Counted from the stretch's first letter, positions 1 to 10,410 are shown. The stretch: DNA of 64,000 nucleotides from JANXLS01 sp035308565 (GCA_035308565.1 DATGGK010000184.1:19449-83448); one strand, 5' to 3'. Numbers and translations are program-made. The notes: generated by a model not told the origin, from the sequence alone.

Positions 1-483
1 GGCGTGCGTGGTTTCGGTGAGAACGGCACTGCGCTGGCGGCGGCTTTCAAGGCGCTTGCGCAGCGTCACGTCTTCAAGGCTGAGCAAAATGCAGCCGGAC
101 GGGTCGGCGCCCGCATTCAATACACGCCCATAGGCCAGAATTGTGCGCTTGCCCACGCCAGGAATTTCACACTCCAATTCGCAATCGTCAAAATTGGCGA
201 TGTTGTCGGCGGCGCCTTGCAGCATCTGCTGGAACTTGGGCGACGTCCACATGCCGCCGTTCAGCTCGCTCAGCGGCCAGCCCAGGACCCTCTCCGGTGC
301 AGTATGAAAGGCACTGTAAAAAGCCCGGTTGGCGAAACAGACGCGACACCGCGGATCGAGCACCAGCACCGCTTCGCGCAGCGTGTCGAGGATGCCATGC
401 GCCAGCAATCCGTTGCCGAGCGCTTGCGAGCGGGGCTTGATCGAGGTCGATTTTCGTTTGGTCTTGTTTACGCTTCGCTTCAT
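1..483 (-). CDS. PAS-domain signalling protein, N-terminal part (runs off window)
   Basis: The gene reads from ATG at 483 leftwards through the window edge with no stop, so only 161 N-terminal residues are visible. After a basic leader (MKRSVNKTKRKSTSIKPRSQ) comes a PAS domain at about residues 27-138. It shows the usual VLVLDPRCRVCFANRAF start, an insert rich in acidic residues, and the closing ILLSLEDVTLRKRLE type strand-plus-helix that links PAS to a downstream coiled coil. This PAS subtype is common in sensor histidine kinases and in CheB/CheR-fused chemotaxis proteins, so an output domain is expected to the left of the window. No transmembrane segment is visible, which suggests a cytoplasmic sensor. 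The output domain, and hence the exact class, cannot be known from this window. Confidence 0.8.
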   Translation of the reverse strand, partial: MKRSVNKTKRKSTSIKPRSQALGNGLLAHGILDTLREAVLVLDPRCRVCFANRAFYSAFHTAPERVLGWPLSELNGGMWTSPKFQQMLQGAADNIANFDDCELECEIPGVGKRTILAYGRVLNAGADPSGCILLSLEDVTLRKRLESRRQRSAVLTETTHA

Positions 484-682
484 TGAGAATGTCTATTAAT
501 GGAGGGAGCTGCGGCGATTTTCAAGAATGAAAAAACTGAAATCGCTTTTATCGCGTCCGTCTGCGTTGATCGGCGTTAATCTGCGACGAAATCTTGACTC
601 ACAAAGCGCGATGAAGCTTGGGCAGCAAAGAGTGCGGATCAAATTCTTGATTCATGAGCCGAACCTTGAACCCTTGAACCCG

Positions 683-1516
683 TCATGTTTGTTTCAACCA
701 ATTTAGCACGGCGTCCTCCAGCGGCGCCGTCTCCACGTCGTCCACGTTCTCCCAGAATGGCTCTATGCGCAAACAAATGTTCTTGGCGCGTGAACCCAGC
801 ACTTTCATCAGCTCGACCGTCTCCGGCGCGGCCTCGCTCCGATGCGAAAGCTGCATCACCAGGCTCGGGCATGAAGGCGAGCCTAAATCTTTGATCAAGT
901 CGATGCGCGCGACGTCGTCGAAAAACTCCTTGCTCACATCGAAGCCGTCGAAATCGAAAACCTCGGCGCGTTGTTGTGGTGCGGGCGGCTCGCCTGCACT
1001 CGCTCCCACAGTCAGTTCCGAGCGAATCTTCGAGCGCATCTTCCACAGCCGCACTTGCGTGGCTCCTTTGAGCACGGGCGCCAACGCCAGCACTGCTTCG
1101 CCGCCAGCGCGGATCGTTTCTTGCAGCGCGAGTGTCGCGCCCAGGCGCAGGCCCAACAGCACGGCGTCGCGCTGGCCGGCGAGGCGCGCCAGCGTTTTGC
1201 GTGCGACTGCGCAATCGTCGGCCAGATGCTGCCAGCGGCGTGCGGCCGGGACGCCCCCCGATTCCCCGCTGCCGCGGTAATCGAAGCGCAGCGCGGCGTG
1301 CCCAGCGGCGGCGAGCCGCTCCGCCAGCCGCCGCAGCGCGGCATAGGCGCTCTTGCGTTCCTCGAAAAGCGGCGGAAGCAGCAGCACCGGGTAATAGCGG
1401 CGCTGCGGATTCGCGACGGGCTGCGCGGGATGGTAGACGCAATACAGCGGCGCGCCATCGAGCGCTTTCACGTATCCCGGCACGGGGTGCGGCGAGGCGT
1501 GGGCGGTTGAATTCAT
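683..1516 (-). CDS. Alpha/beta hydrolase of the exosortase-associated type
   Basis: 277 residues from ATG 1516. The fold signature is clear: VLLLPPLFEE at 44-53, then DYRGSGES at 79-86, which is the oxyanion-strand motif of S33-like hydrolases. The nucleophile elbow reads GLRLG at 122-126, with Arg124 where Ser is expected. From memory, the same G-L-R-L-G elbow occurs in hydrolases linked to exosortase/polysaccharide loci, so the change looks like a family feature and not damage. No exosortase or EPS gene is nearby. The frame stays open upstream to 1753, but that part crosses repeat DNA, so the ATG at 1516 was preferred. Molecular function is unknown; serine hydrolase chemistry seems unlikely. 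Confidence 0.75.
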   Translation of the reverse strand: MNSTAHASPHPVPGYVKALDGAPLYCVYHPAQPVANPQRRYYPVLLLPPLFEERKSAYAALRRLAERLAAAGHAALRFDYRGSGESGGVPAARRWQHLADDCAVARKTLARLAGQRDAVLLGLRLGATLALQETIRAGGEAVLALAPVLKGATQVRLWKMRSKIRSELTVGASAGEPPAPQQRAEVFDFDGFDVSKEFFDDVARIDLIKDLGSPSCPSLVMQLSHRSEAAPETVELMKVLGSRAKNICLRIEPFWENVDDVETAPLEDAVLNWLKQT

Positions 1517-1569
1517 CCAATCCAATTTAATTCCGAGAGCCGGCTTTAGCCACCGATGAACAAAAATGA

Positions 1570-1712
1570 TCTCTCGCAGAGACGCAGAGACGCAAAGAAG
1601 AAAATGGTCAGTTAATGAGCCATAAGCCCGAAAACGAACCGCGCTTTTTCCCGTGCCTCTCCTTCCTTCTTTCCGCCTCTGCGTGTCTGCGTGGCTGCGT
1701 CTCTGCGAGAGA
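1570..1712. repeat. 18-bp inverted repeat of the CGCAGAGACGCAGAG type
   Basis: TCTCTCGCAGAGACGCAG at 1570-1587 is repeated exactly inverted at 1695-1712, 107 bases apart, in the divergent spacer before uvrB. A similar A/G-rich word (CGCAAAGGCGCGAAGGCGCAAAG type) occurs near 20,410-20,435. It looks like an interspersed intergenic repeat, not a regulatory site, but the divergent promoters of its neighbours must lie within or beside it. Confidence 0.6.
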
Positions 1713-1772
1713 AATTTATGGCGCTCGCCCGCACTTGATTTGCGGCGCCGCAATCAGACAATGGGAAATGGC

Positions 1773-3914
<2,142 letters not shown>

Positions 3915-3983
3915 AATAGCCGGCAGAACGAAATCAAATGCCGCGCATTCCAATGAACATTCGAACGCAGCTTGAAGCCGTTC

Positions 3984-4173
3984 GGGGTGCCACTGGTAGC
4001 TGCCGTTTGCTACCAGTGCCGCATCGGAAGCGCACGTTTAATTTCCAGAACGATCACCCGCCGGCAATTTGAACGCTCGCCGCGCGAAGTGCCGGCGATG
4101 ATCGTTTTGAATTGCGGACGCGCCTTCCCGATCCGCACTGGTAGACGATACGGCTGTCTACCAGTGGCACCCC
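3984..4173. repeat. 190-bp imperfect palindrome built from two inverted hairpins (REPIN-like)
   Basis: The ends are inverted copies of GGGGTGCCACTGGTAG. Each half contains its own hairpin: CACTGGTAGC/GCTACCAGTG at 3991-4018 and CACTGGTAGAC/GTCTACCAGTG at 4136-4166. The interior halves also pair imperfectly (AACGATCAcCCGCCGGC against GCCGGCGATGATCGTT). No ORF. Two REP-like hairpins in head-to-head orientation is the layout of REPINs mobilised by RAYT transposases. No RAYT gene is in the window. Confidence 0.7.
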
Positions 4174-4193
4174 CGCTAACGGTGCCACCCGCC

Positions 4194-4412
4194 CTAATCC
4201 AAAATCAATGTGTTAGGAATCTCCGACCAAGGGCCACGTTTCTTGTCATCACAAGTCGCCTTACAAAACGCCAAGACAGTGCCGTCGCTGGCATTCACGA
4301 AAACGCCGTTTTGTCGATCAAGCTTCGTTCCACATTTGTCACAAGCAAGAAATCTTCGCACAGGTGTATTGCCCGTCGCACTCATCTTTCCCGTTGCTTC
4401 CCATTTAATCAT
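4194..4412 (-). CDS. Small zinc-ribbon-like protein, unknown function
   Basis: 72 residues, starting 12 bases after the stop of the S74-type gene and on the same strand, so probably co-transcribed. It has four cysteines arranged as a possible zinc knuckle: ACDKCG near residue 23 and FCKATCDD near residue 49. I recognise no family. The stop lies just beyond the palindromic element at 3984-4173. The close coupling to the large secreted protein suggests a small accessory, but its function is not known. The modest length and single homology cue keep confidence moderate. Confidence 0.55.
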   Translation of the reverse strand: MIKWEATGKMSATGNTPVRRFLACDKCGTKLDRQNGVFVNASDGTVLAFCKATCDDKKRGPWSEIPNTLILD

Positions 4413-4424
4413 GATGCCTCCTTT

Positions 4425-6134
4425 TTATCTGGTTTGCCCCTGAACATGCTTGCCGAGTGCGTCCACGCGCTCGCTGAGATCACGGATTTGCTTTTGCTGT
4501 TCCGCAATCATTCTCTCCTGCGCTTCAACTTTGCGATGCTCCTTCAAAAACTCGTTCAAAAGCATTGCGTTGACCTGCTCGTACCGAACCGTGCTGATCT
4601 CGCCTTTTGCGTCGCGCACAACAAGGCTCGGGTCGAGCGCGGCGACCTCTTCGGCGATCAGGCCAAATTGCGGCGTGGCGCTGGCGTCGAATTCCTTTTT
4701 ATACACAAACTTGACCGGCCGCATCTTCAGCAGCGTGTCGCTGGCGGCGCCCATGTCCTGGATGTTATCCTTGAAACGGCGCGAGGAATTAATCGTGCCG
4801 AGTTGGCCGTTGGAATTGATGAACACGGCGGTGCCAGTGGGGTTGATCGTGATACCGTTGATGCCCGCGATGAAACACGAGGTAATTCCCGCCGGCGTCC
4901 CGATGCGAATCGCAAATGATTCGGCGCCGACGCCCGAAGTCCCGATGTCGATGTTATTTGTGCCTGTAGTGAGGAGGTTTCCGGCTGTGTTTCCTATCGC
5001 AATGTTGTTCGATCCGCTCGTGTTGGCTTGGCCGGCTCCATAGCCAACGAATGTGTTAGTGAAACCGGAGTTATTAGCGAATCCAGCTACCGTGCCGACG
5101 AAGGTGTTGTTCCCTCCTCCGGTAGTGGCGTTACCCGCGCCTTGACCCACGAAAACGTTGCTTCCGGCGGTCGTATTGGACAGCCCAGCGCCCTGGCCGA
5201 TAAAGGTATTTGAGGGGCCAGTGGTATTAGCAGCGCCCGCACCTTGCCCAATGAAAAGGCTTTGGCCGCCCGTACTGTTTGGCCTTGCCTCGACAACAAA
5301 TGCAGTGGAAACCGTTAGCGCGCCAGTCATTGTGTCGCCCGCCTTTGCCACTTTTGATCCTTCCGCCGCTGTTGCGCGCGTGACTTCGTTGTTCAAGTTG
5401 GTCGTCAGAGTCGCTTCCGCGCCTTGGGCGCGTGTCTTTTCCGCGTCAACATATTGTTTGGACGCAGCGTGTAGGTTCGCAGTCGGATCACCGCTGAGCG
5501 TTAAGAATCCCGTCATCGTGTCGCCTGCCTTCAGCACATACGGTGCGCCAACTGTCGGCAAGATGCTCAAGGCAGTCACCCACGACGCGCCACTTGAACC
5601 GTCTGCTGCCAAAACGAAATTGGATGACGCCGCGCCGCTATTTACTTTCGCCGACGTCACTGAGCCGTTCGCGATTTTTCCACTCGTGACCGCATTGGTA
5701 GCAATCGAGGGATTTGGATATGTGCCGGTCAAATCCCCACCCGCCGGGCCACTGGGCGATGGCGCGATTGTATCAGTAATAACGAACGATCCGGTTAGAC
5801 CTGTTCCGGGCGCCGTTTGTGAAATACCCGTGGCACGAATCACACAGTTGTTAGATACTGGTCCGGCGACTTGGAATTGAAGAACGTTGCGGTTGGGCAC
5901 CGCAACCGTGTTGTCGATCACGCCAAGGACCGAATAGGTCGTGCCGCCGTCTCTGCTCAATTCAATTCGAACCGATTTGAATTTGGTGGTTGCCGCGAGA
6001 CGGACATATTGTGTTTGGCCGATGACGAAGATTTCGCCGCCATGCGGCAGAGTAATCACAACCGGCGTGGCTGCGCCGTTGACAGCACTGGACAAAAGAA
6101 GCGCAAGCGACAAAAGAACGATTCGATTGAACAT
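4425..6134 (-). CDS. Secreted fibre-like protein with C-terminal S74 self-cleaving chaperone domain
   Basis: 569 residues from ATG 6134, preceded by GGGGGA. A signal peptide (about 1-21) is followed by a beta-rich region and head-like repeats of the form xxFIGQGAGxxNTT (about 260-400). At 450 the sequence SSRRFKDNI begins a peptidase S74 domain. This is the intramolecular chaperone of phage tail spikes, which helps trimerise the fibre and then cuts itself off with a Ser-Lys dyad; Ser450/451 and Lys455 are candidates. The last 40 residues form a coiled coil, as usual for the released chaperone. No phage genes surround it, so this is probably a host-encoded surface fibre and not a prophage remnant. 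The frame extends to 6299, but the signal peptide and ribosome site fix the start. Confidence 0.8.
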   Translation of the reverse strand: MFNRIVLLSLALLLSSAVNGAATPVVITLPHGGEIFVIGQTQYVRLAATTKFKSVRIELSRDGGTTYSVLGVIDNTVAVPNRNVLQFQVAGPVSNNCVIRATGISQTAPGTGLTGSFVITDTIAPSPSGPAGGDLTGTYPNPSIATNAVTSGKIANGSVTSAKVNSGAASSNFVLAADGSSGASWVTALSILPTVGAPYVLKAGDTMTGFLTLSGDPTANLHAASKQYVDAEKTRAQGAEATLTTNLNNEVTRATAAEGSKVAKAGDTMTGALTVSTAFVVEARPNSTGGQSLFIGQGAGAANTTGPSNTFIGQGAGLSNTTAGSNVFVGQGAGNATTGGGNNTFVGTVAGFANNSGFTNTFVGYGAGQANTSGSNNIAIGNTAGNLLTTGTNNIDIGTSGVGAESFAIRIGTPAGITSCFIAGINGITINPTGTAVFINSNGQLGTINSSRRFKDNIQDMGAASDTLLKMRPVKFVYKKEFDASATPQFGLIAEEVAALDPSLVVRDAKGEISTVRYEQVNAMLLNEFLKEHRKVEAQERMIAEQQKQIRDLSERVDALGKHVQGQTR

Positions 6135-6500
6135 GGCCAATCCCCCGATGGTTGAAGGTTCGTAGTCGTAAATTTGAAAAAAAAGAGCGCCGGACCAAGC
6201 CGCCGCTCCACACGCCCCGGCCAAGGGGCAGACGAAACAGCAAACATGGCCGACGCCCCTTGCGGGGCGTGGCTCAAGTCGCTGCATTCGTCTGTTCAAG
6301 AGCCTTTCAGCTCAGGTTGGCCGTTCGTGTAGAAGCAGTTTCTTGCGCTCACGCGCAATTCAAATTTTTCTACGTCGCCGATTTTTCCCTTTGGCTGTGA
6401 CAAAAAACGTTCACGAAAAAGCATTGTGCCATTCGAGAGTACACCAGATTGCCAGTTCTTCAATTCTGAAAACGGGTTTACGATTATCGCGAGTTCGCTC
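6135..6500. other. Gene-free spacer upstream of the fibre gene
   Basis: No convincing gene on either strand. It holds a small hairpin (ACGCCCCTTGCGGGGCGT, about 6254-6271) and must contain the promoter of the fibre gene, but no clear -35/-10 pair could be read. Together with the repeats that follow, the spacer between the two minus-strand genes is about 1 kb. Confidence 0.5.
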
Positions 6501-6605
6501 TGGCACCCCTCGCGGGGTGCGGGACGATTTCAATGCGTGATCCGGGGGTGTCGGGCCTTGCGGCCCTCAACCCCCGGCTGCTGTGGCTGTGAACCCTTCG
6601 GGTTC
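6501..6605. repeat. Triple-hairpin dispersed repeat, copy 1
   Basis: Three successive hairpins: GCACCCC/GGGGTGC, then CCGGGGGT/AACCCCCGG with an inner GGGCC/GGCCC, then GAACCC/GGGTTC. Related copies lie at 31401-31502 and 61568-61666 with the same order and spacing. Confidence 0.75.
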
Positions 6606-6682
6606 AAATTAAGCGCATATTCTTGAGCACAAAAAATCGGGGCGAACTCGCGTTCGCCCCGCTCCCAACCCAATCCGTTGTT

Positions 6683-7042
6683 CTCCGCGCCTCTGCATTG
6701 CTAACCATCCAAATCGTTGTCGCGCACAAAGATTTGCGAGCGCAAGCGAGCGCCGCTGTCAGCGCCAACGGCGCGAACTTTTAAAGCCCAGCGCGAAGCG
6801 TACTCGCGAAGCCCTGGGTATGCGGCCTGCGGAATTCCCAGAGCCCCAACGGGGCGAACTAATCGGTGGCACGCGCCCATTGAATTTAGTTCGCCCCTTT
6901 GGGGCTATGGAACGTTTCCGCTCGCGATCCCAGGCCTTCGCTTCGCTGCGGCCTGGGCTATAAAAGTTCGCCCCGTTGGGGCTAAAAGACAACTTCCCGC
7001 TAACGTTCCGGCATGCCCCATTTGATTCGCGAAGATTCGCGT
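6683..7042. repeat. Roughly 360-bp non-coding dispersed element, copy 1
   Basis: Nearly identical to 63642-64000; I count only a handful of substitutions and one base of length difference. It contains internal inverted segments (AGCCCCAACGGGGCGAACT against AGTTCGCCCCTTTGGGGCT, and GCGAACTTTTAAAGCCCA against TGGGCTATAAAAGTTCGC). No ORF is conserved as a protein. It behaves like a MITE or a structured mobile repeat. Confidence 0.85.
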
Positions 7043-7134
7043 GATTCGTTGTTCATTCATTTGCTTGCGGCCACTGGCCGCGCTATGGCTCTGCGTGAAA
7101 ACAAATCACGGGGATCTGAGCGGTTACCTCGCGC

Positions 7135-8637
7135 CTACTTCGCATTCCCAACGATAAACTCCAGCACCGCATTCAAATCCTTCGGCGCGCTTGGAAAATG
7201 GCCCGCGCCGGCTTTCACCATCACCGTCATTTTCCCGCCGAGTTCCTTGTACTTTTTCTCGGCGTTGAGCGTGAATTCGTTGAAAAATGGGTCGAGGCTG
7301 CCGCAGTCGTGCAAGATTGGAACTCCGGCTTTGGCCAGCGGCGCGAAATCGAATGGATTATTTTTCAGCAGAGTGGATTTCAAGATGGGATTTTCGGCGA
7401 AGATGCAGGAGACCTTGTCCGGATTTTCGAGCGCCCAACCGTAGGCTTCGCCCGCCGCGCCGCCGGTGCCGGCCATCACCGGCTTCTTGGAGAAGCCGTG
7501 ATCGGTCAGATGCTTGTAGACGGCGTTCCAATGCTCGAGCGAGAGGTTGTTTGTGTCGTACGAGACCGGACCGGTGACGATGTGGAAACCTTTTGCCAGC
7601 AGCGCGAAATCGACGACGGAATCGCGCGCGACGAAATCGGCGCGGTAGACCCACGGAACTCCCGCGGCCGCCGTTTTCGGCGCAAGGATGCGGATGGTGC
7701 CCTTCACGCCGGGCAGATCGAATTCGTAGCGTGTGTAGCAATCCACAAAAAGCGGCCCGCGGCAAATGATCCACGCGCCATCCTTTTCACGGTAGTCGCG
7801 GTAGAAACTTTCGCTGCTGTAGTACGGCGACTTGGTGAATCTGTCGCCGGTGAAATCGGGATGCGCGATGGTGTCTTTGTTGGCTGCTTCCTGAAAACTG
7901 TGCTCGATAAAATCGGCGATGGGCGTGGGGTCGCGCAGACTGTGCGGATGGTGCCCGAAGCCATCTTTGATCATCGTGGATATGCGTCCGTTGAATTGCT
8001 GGTAGATGGCTTCGATCGGCAGCGAGAACTTGCCCAAGATCGGATCGATGCTTCCGCACACATGCAGGATCGGCACGTCATTCTTCGCCAGATCGCCCAG
8101 TTTCATCATCATCTCGCGATTGCCGCCGGAATTGTCCGCGTAGATGCAGGTGACTTTGTCCGGATTTTGCGTGGCCCACGTGTACGAGAATTCGCCGCCG
8201 CGGCTCATGCCGATGAACGCGGGCTTTTTCGACAGGCCGTGCTTTTCCGTGAGGTACGCATACCACGCGTCCCAATGTTTGTCGGGACGGTTGTTGGCGT
8301 CGGCGCCGATGTAACAGATGTGAAAACCGCGGCGGAGGAGTTCGACTTCAGTCTGCGGTTCGTGATCCCAATAGCAGCCGCGCCACGACCACGGATTTCC
8401 GGGCGCGGGCGTTTTCGGAACGACGACGATGCAGCGCCGCTGGCCTTTCGCGGGCGCCTTGGACGGCGTAATTTCAAACGACGCGTCATCCATCGCGAAA
8501 TCGTAACGGTCGAAGCCGTGCCACGACGTTTTTTCGCCTTCGAACGCGACGTAATTTTCAGCGGATGTGATCTTCGAACAGAATAAGACCGCCGCAAAAA
8601 GAAAGACGGCGGCGCAATGGCGCTTCGCATTCAGCAC
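7135..8637 (-). CDS. Secreted tandem alpha/beta hydrolase, second half lacking the serine
   Basis: 500 residues from GTG 8637, which sits seven bases after GGAG; a signal peptide follows (about 1-26). The protein is an internal duplication. Half one (about 30-260) has a full triad: GMSRGG with Ser145, GSIDP with Asp199, GFGHH with His229. Half two (about 290-500) aligns throughout but reads AGTGGAAG at 389-396, so the nucleophile is Gly392, while GSLDP (Asp449) and GAGH (His480) remain. This points to an active first domain and a binding or structural second domain. It is probably a periplasmic or secreted esterase/peptidase-type enzyme; the substrate is unknown. It stands alone, with its 5' end facing the next gene. 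Confidence 0.8.
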   Translation of the reverse strand: MLNAKRHCAAVFLFAAVLFCSKITSAENYVAFEGEKTSWHGFDRYDFAMDDASFEITPSKAPAKGQRRCIVVVPKTPAPGNPWSWRGCYWDHEPQTEVELLRRGFHICYIGADANNRPDKHWDAWYAYLTEKHGLSKKPAFIGMSRGGEFSYTWATQNPDKVTCIYADNSGGNREMMMKLGDLAKNDVPILHVCGSIDPILGKFSLPIEAIYQQFNGRISTMIKDGFGHHPHSLRDPTPIADFIEHSFQEAANKDTIAHPDFTGDRFTKSPYYSSESFYRDYREKDGAWIICRGPLFVDCYTRYEFDLPGVKGTIRILAPKTAAAGVPWVYRADFVARDSVVDFALLAKGFHIVTGPVSYDTNNLSLEHWNAVYKHLTDHGFSKKPVMAGTGGAAGEAYGWALENPDKVSCIFAENPILKSTLLKNNPFDFAPLAKAGVPILHDCGSLDPFFNEFTLNAEKKYKELGGKMTVMVKAGAGHFPSAPKDLNAVLEFIVGNAK

Positions 8638-8772
8638 GGTAAATCTCCAGGGCTTGGAATTATTGTCGCAAATGCTTGCGCAAATGATGCACACAATCCA
8701 CGATTTCGTCCAGCCCTGATAAGCCAAAGCGCTTGATCTCTGACTCCTATCTCCTATCTCCCGTCTCCATGC

Positions 8773-8799
8773 TTGCGTCTCCGCCCCATCTTATATAAT
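8773..8799 (+). promoter_or_regulatory. Candidate promoter of the phytol-kinase/DUF92 gene
   Basis: TATAAT at 8794-8799 with a weak TTGCGT at 8773-8778 (15-base spacer). Transcription would start at about 8806-8808, at the ATG at 8808, and no Shine-Dalgarno site precedes that ATG, so the mRNA may be leaderless. Confidence 0.45.
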
Positions 8800-8807
8800 C
8801 CCCCCAC

Positions 8808-10382
8808 ATGTCCGATCCACTTCCCTTTCCGCCGCAGCCGGACCCGCGGCTGCCCCAGCACGCTCCGGCCGCGCCGCACGCGGGCGTGGTGCTTCAACCG
8901 CAGCCCGTACGCACGATCCAGCATTCGCCCGGCTTTCGCAATCTAGTTCACGTCGGAATTTTCTTCGCGGTCGGGCTGCCGCTGATTCTGCTGGCGCGGC
9001 TGCTGTTGGCGGCGCATTGGATTTCGCGCGAAGAGACGTTCGGTTATTCGGTCGCGGCGCTGATGTTTTTCGGCACGATTATCAACGCGTTCGTTCTGCG
9101 CCGCGTGCCGCTCTTCGGGAAACTCATCGCGCGGCCCGACGAAGGCCATTACAACGGCCTGTGGACCTACCCCTGTTCGCTGGCGGTATGCTTTCTGATT
9201 TTTCCGCTGTACGCGGCCTTCGGCGCGTGGGCGGTGCTGGCCTGCGGCGATGGCGCGGCGAGTTTCGGCGGGCGGCTGGTGCCGGGGCACAAGCTCCCGT
9301 GGAACGCGCAGAAAACCTACGCGGGTCTGATCGTGTTTGTCTGCTGCGCGGTATTTGGCGCGTACATTTCACTGTACTTGATGCCGGCGATGGAACTCAA
9401 AGACGGCGCGTTCGTTCCGAACGAGATTTGGACGCCCTCCTTTATCTGGACGCTCGCCGTGCTGGCGTCGATCGCCGGCGCAATCGTCGAAAGTCTCGAT
9501 TCGAAAATCGACGACAATGTTCGCGTGCCGTTCGCGTCAGCGCTGATGCTGGTCTTCACCGTCTATTTCCTGACCTACTCGACCGCCGGCCTTCCCGAAG
9601 CCACCCACGTCACTCCCGACAAACTCGTGTACGCGCTGGCCGCCAACGCGATTCTCGGCGCGCTCGTGCTGATCTTCCGCTTTGCCGATCTACCCGCCAC
9701 GCTGCTGGGCGTGGGCTTCGGCATCGTGATTTATTTTTACGCGGGCTGGCAGGGCTATGTGCTCTTCGTCTTGTTCGTCGGCATCGGCAGCGAACTGAGC
9801 AAACTCGGCCTGGAGAAAAAGAAACTGCTGCACGCCGCGGAACCCAACGAAGGGCGCCGCGGGCTGAAGAACGTGTTGGCGAACCTGCTCGTGGCGGCGC
9901 TCTGCTGCGGATTTTATCCGCCGCTGCACGGCCGCCCAACGCTGCTCTTCGCCTTCGCCGGCGCCATCGCTGCCGCGATGGCCGACACGGCCAGTTCCGA
10001 AATCGGATTGCTCTCGCCCAAACAACCCTGGCTGATCACCACTTTCAAATCCGTGCCGCACGGCACCAACGGCGCGATTTCGCTGATGGGAACGCTTGCC
10101 GCAATTCTGGGCAGCGCGCTGATCGCCGTGACCGCATGGCTCACCGGCTTCATGCAAATCGCCGCGGGCGAACACGCGCTCTCGCGGCTGGCGCTCGCGG
10201 GATTAGTGACGGCGATTTTTCTTGCGGGAATGTTGGGCACCGCAATCGACAGCCTCTTGGGCGCGACGGTCGAAGGCAAAATCAAAGTCATCGGCAAAAG
10301 CGCCGTGAATTTTGTCTGCACGCTGACCGGTGCGCTGACGGCGGGCGTGGCGGCGGAGATTTGGTTGTTCTTTAACAGATAA
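8808..10382 (+). CDS. Fused phytol/dolichol kinase-like and DUF92 (VTE6-like) membrane protein
   Basis: 524 residues, about a dozen membrane segments, in two domains. The N-terminal half (about 43-260) carries the marks of the phytol kinase/dolichol kinase/CdsA family: RNLVHVG at 44-50, CGDGAASFGG at 146-155, KTYAG at 169-173, and E228 with DDN at 235-237. The C-terminal half (about 270-522) is DUF92, with EGRRGLKNVLAN, MADTASSEIG at 391-400, PHGTNGAIS at 417-425 and DSLLGA at 481-486. In plants VTE5 makes phytyl phosphate and VTE6, a DUF92 protein, makes phytyl diphosphate. The fusion therefore suggests two-step phosphorylation of an isoprenoid alcohol at the inner membrane. The real substrate is unknown. 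A cytosine-rich, proline-rich 40-residue leader precedes the first membrane helix. Confidence 0.85.
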   Translation: MSDPLPFPPQPDPRLPQHAPAAPHAGVVLQPQPVRTIQHSPGFRNLVHVGIFFAVGLPLILLARLLLAAHWISREETFGYSVAALMFFGTIINAFVLRRVPLFGKLIARPDEGHYNGLWTYPCSLAVCFLIFPLYAAFGAWAVLACGDGAASFGGRLVPGHKLPWNAQKTYAGLIVFVCCAVFGAYISLYLMPAMELKDGAFVPNEIWTPSFIWTLAVLASIAGAIVESLDSKIDDNVRVPFASALMLVFTVYFLTYSTAGLPEATHVTPDKLVYALAANAILGALVLIFRFADLPATLLGVGFGIVIYFYAGWQGYVLFVLFVGIGSELSKLGLEKKKLLHAAEPNEGRRGLKNVLANLLVAALCCGFYPPLHGRPTLLFAFAGAIAAAMADTASSEIGLLSPKQPWLITTFKSVPHGTNGAISLMGTLAAILGSALIAVTAWLTGFMQIAAGEHALSRLALAGLVTAIFLAGMLGTAIDSLLGATVEGKIKVIGKSAVNFVCTLTGALTAGVAAEIWLFFNR

Positions 10383-10384
10383 AA

Positions 10385-10410
10385 AAACGCCGGGATTTCT
10401 CCCGGCGTTT
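10385..10410. terminator. Bidirectional intrinsic terminator between convergent genes
   Basis: AAACGCCGGGA / TCCCGGCGTTT with a four-base loop, directly after the stop at 10382. Read on the minus strand it is followed by seven T residues, so it is strongest for the gene at 10472-10846; the plus-strand tail is TTTCTCG. Confidence 0.8.

Noticed and set aside
4..486. 160-residue plus-strand frame at the left edge
   Set aside because: Shadow of the PAS-domain gene on the other strand, which matches a real family.
6683..7042. Protein-coding reading of the 360-bp element (ORFs at 6717 and 6759)
   Set aside because: The two copies differ by a frame-changing base and the frames are not kept; no ribosome site.
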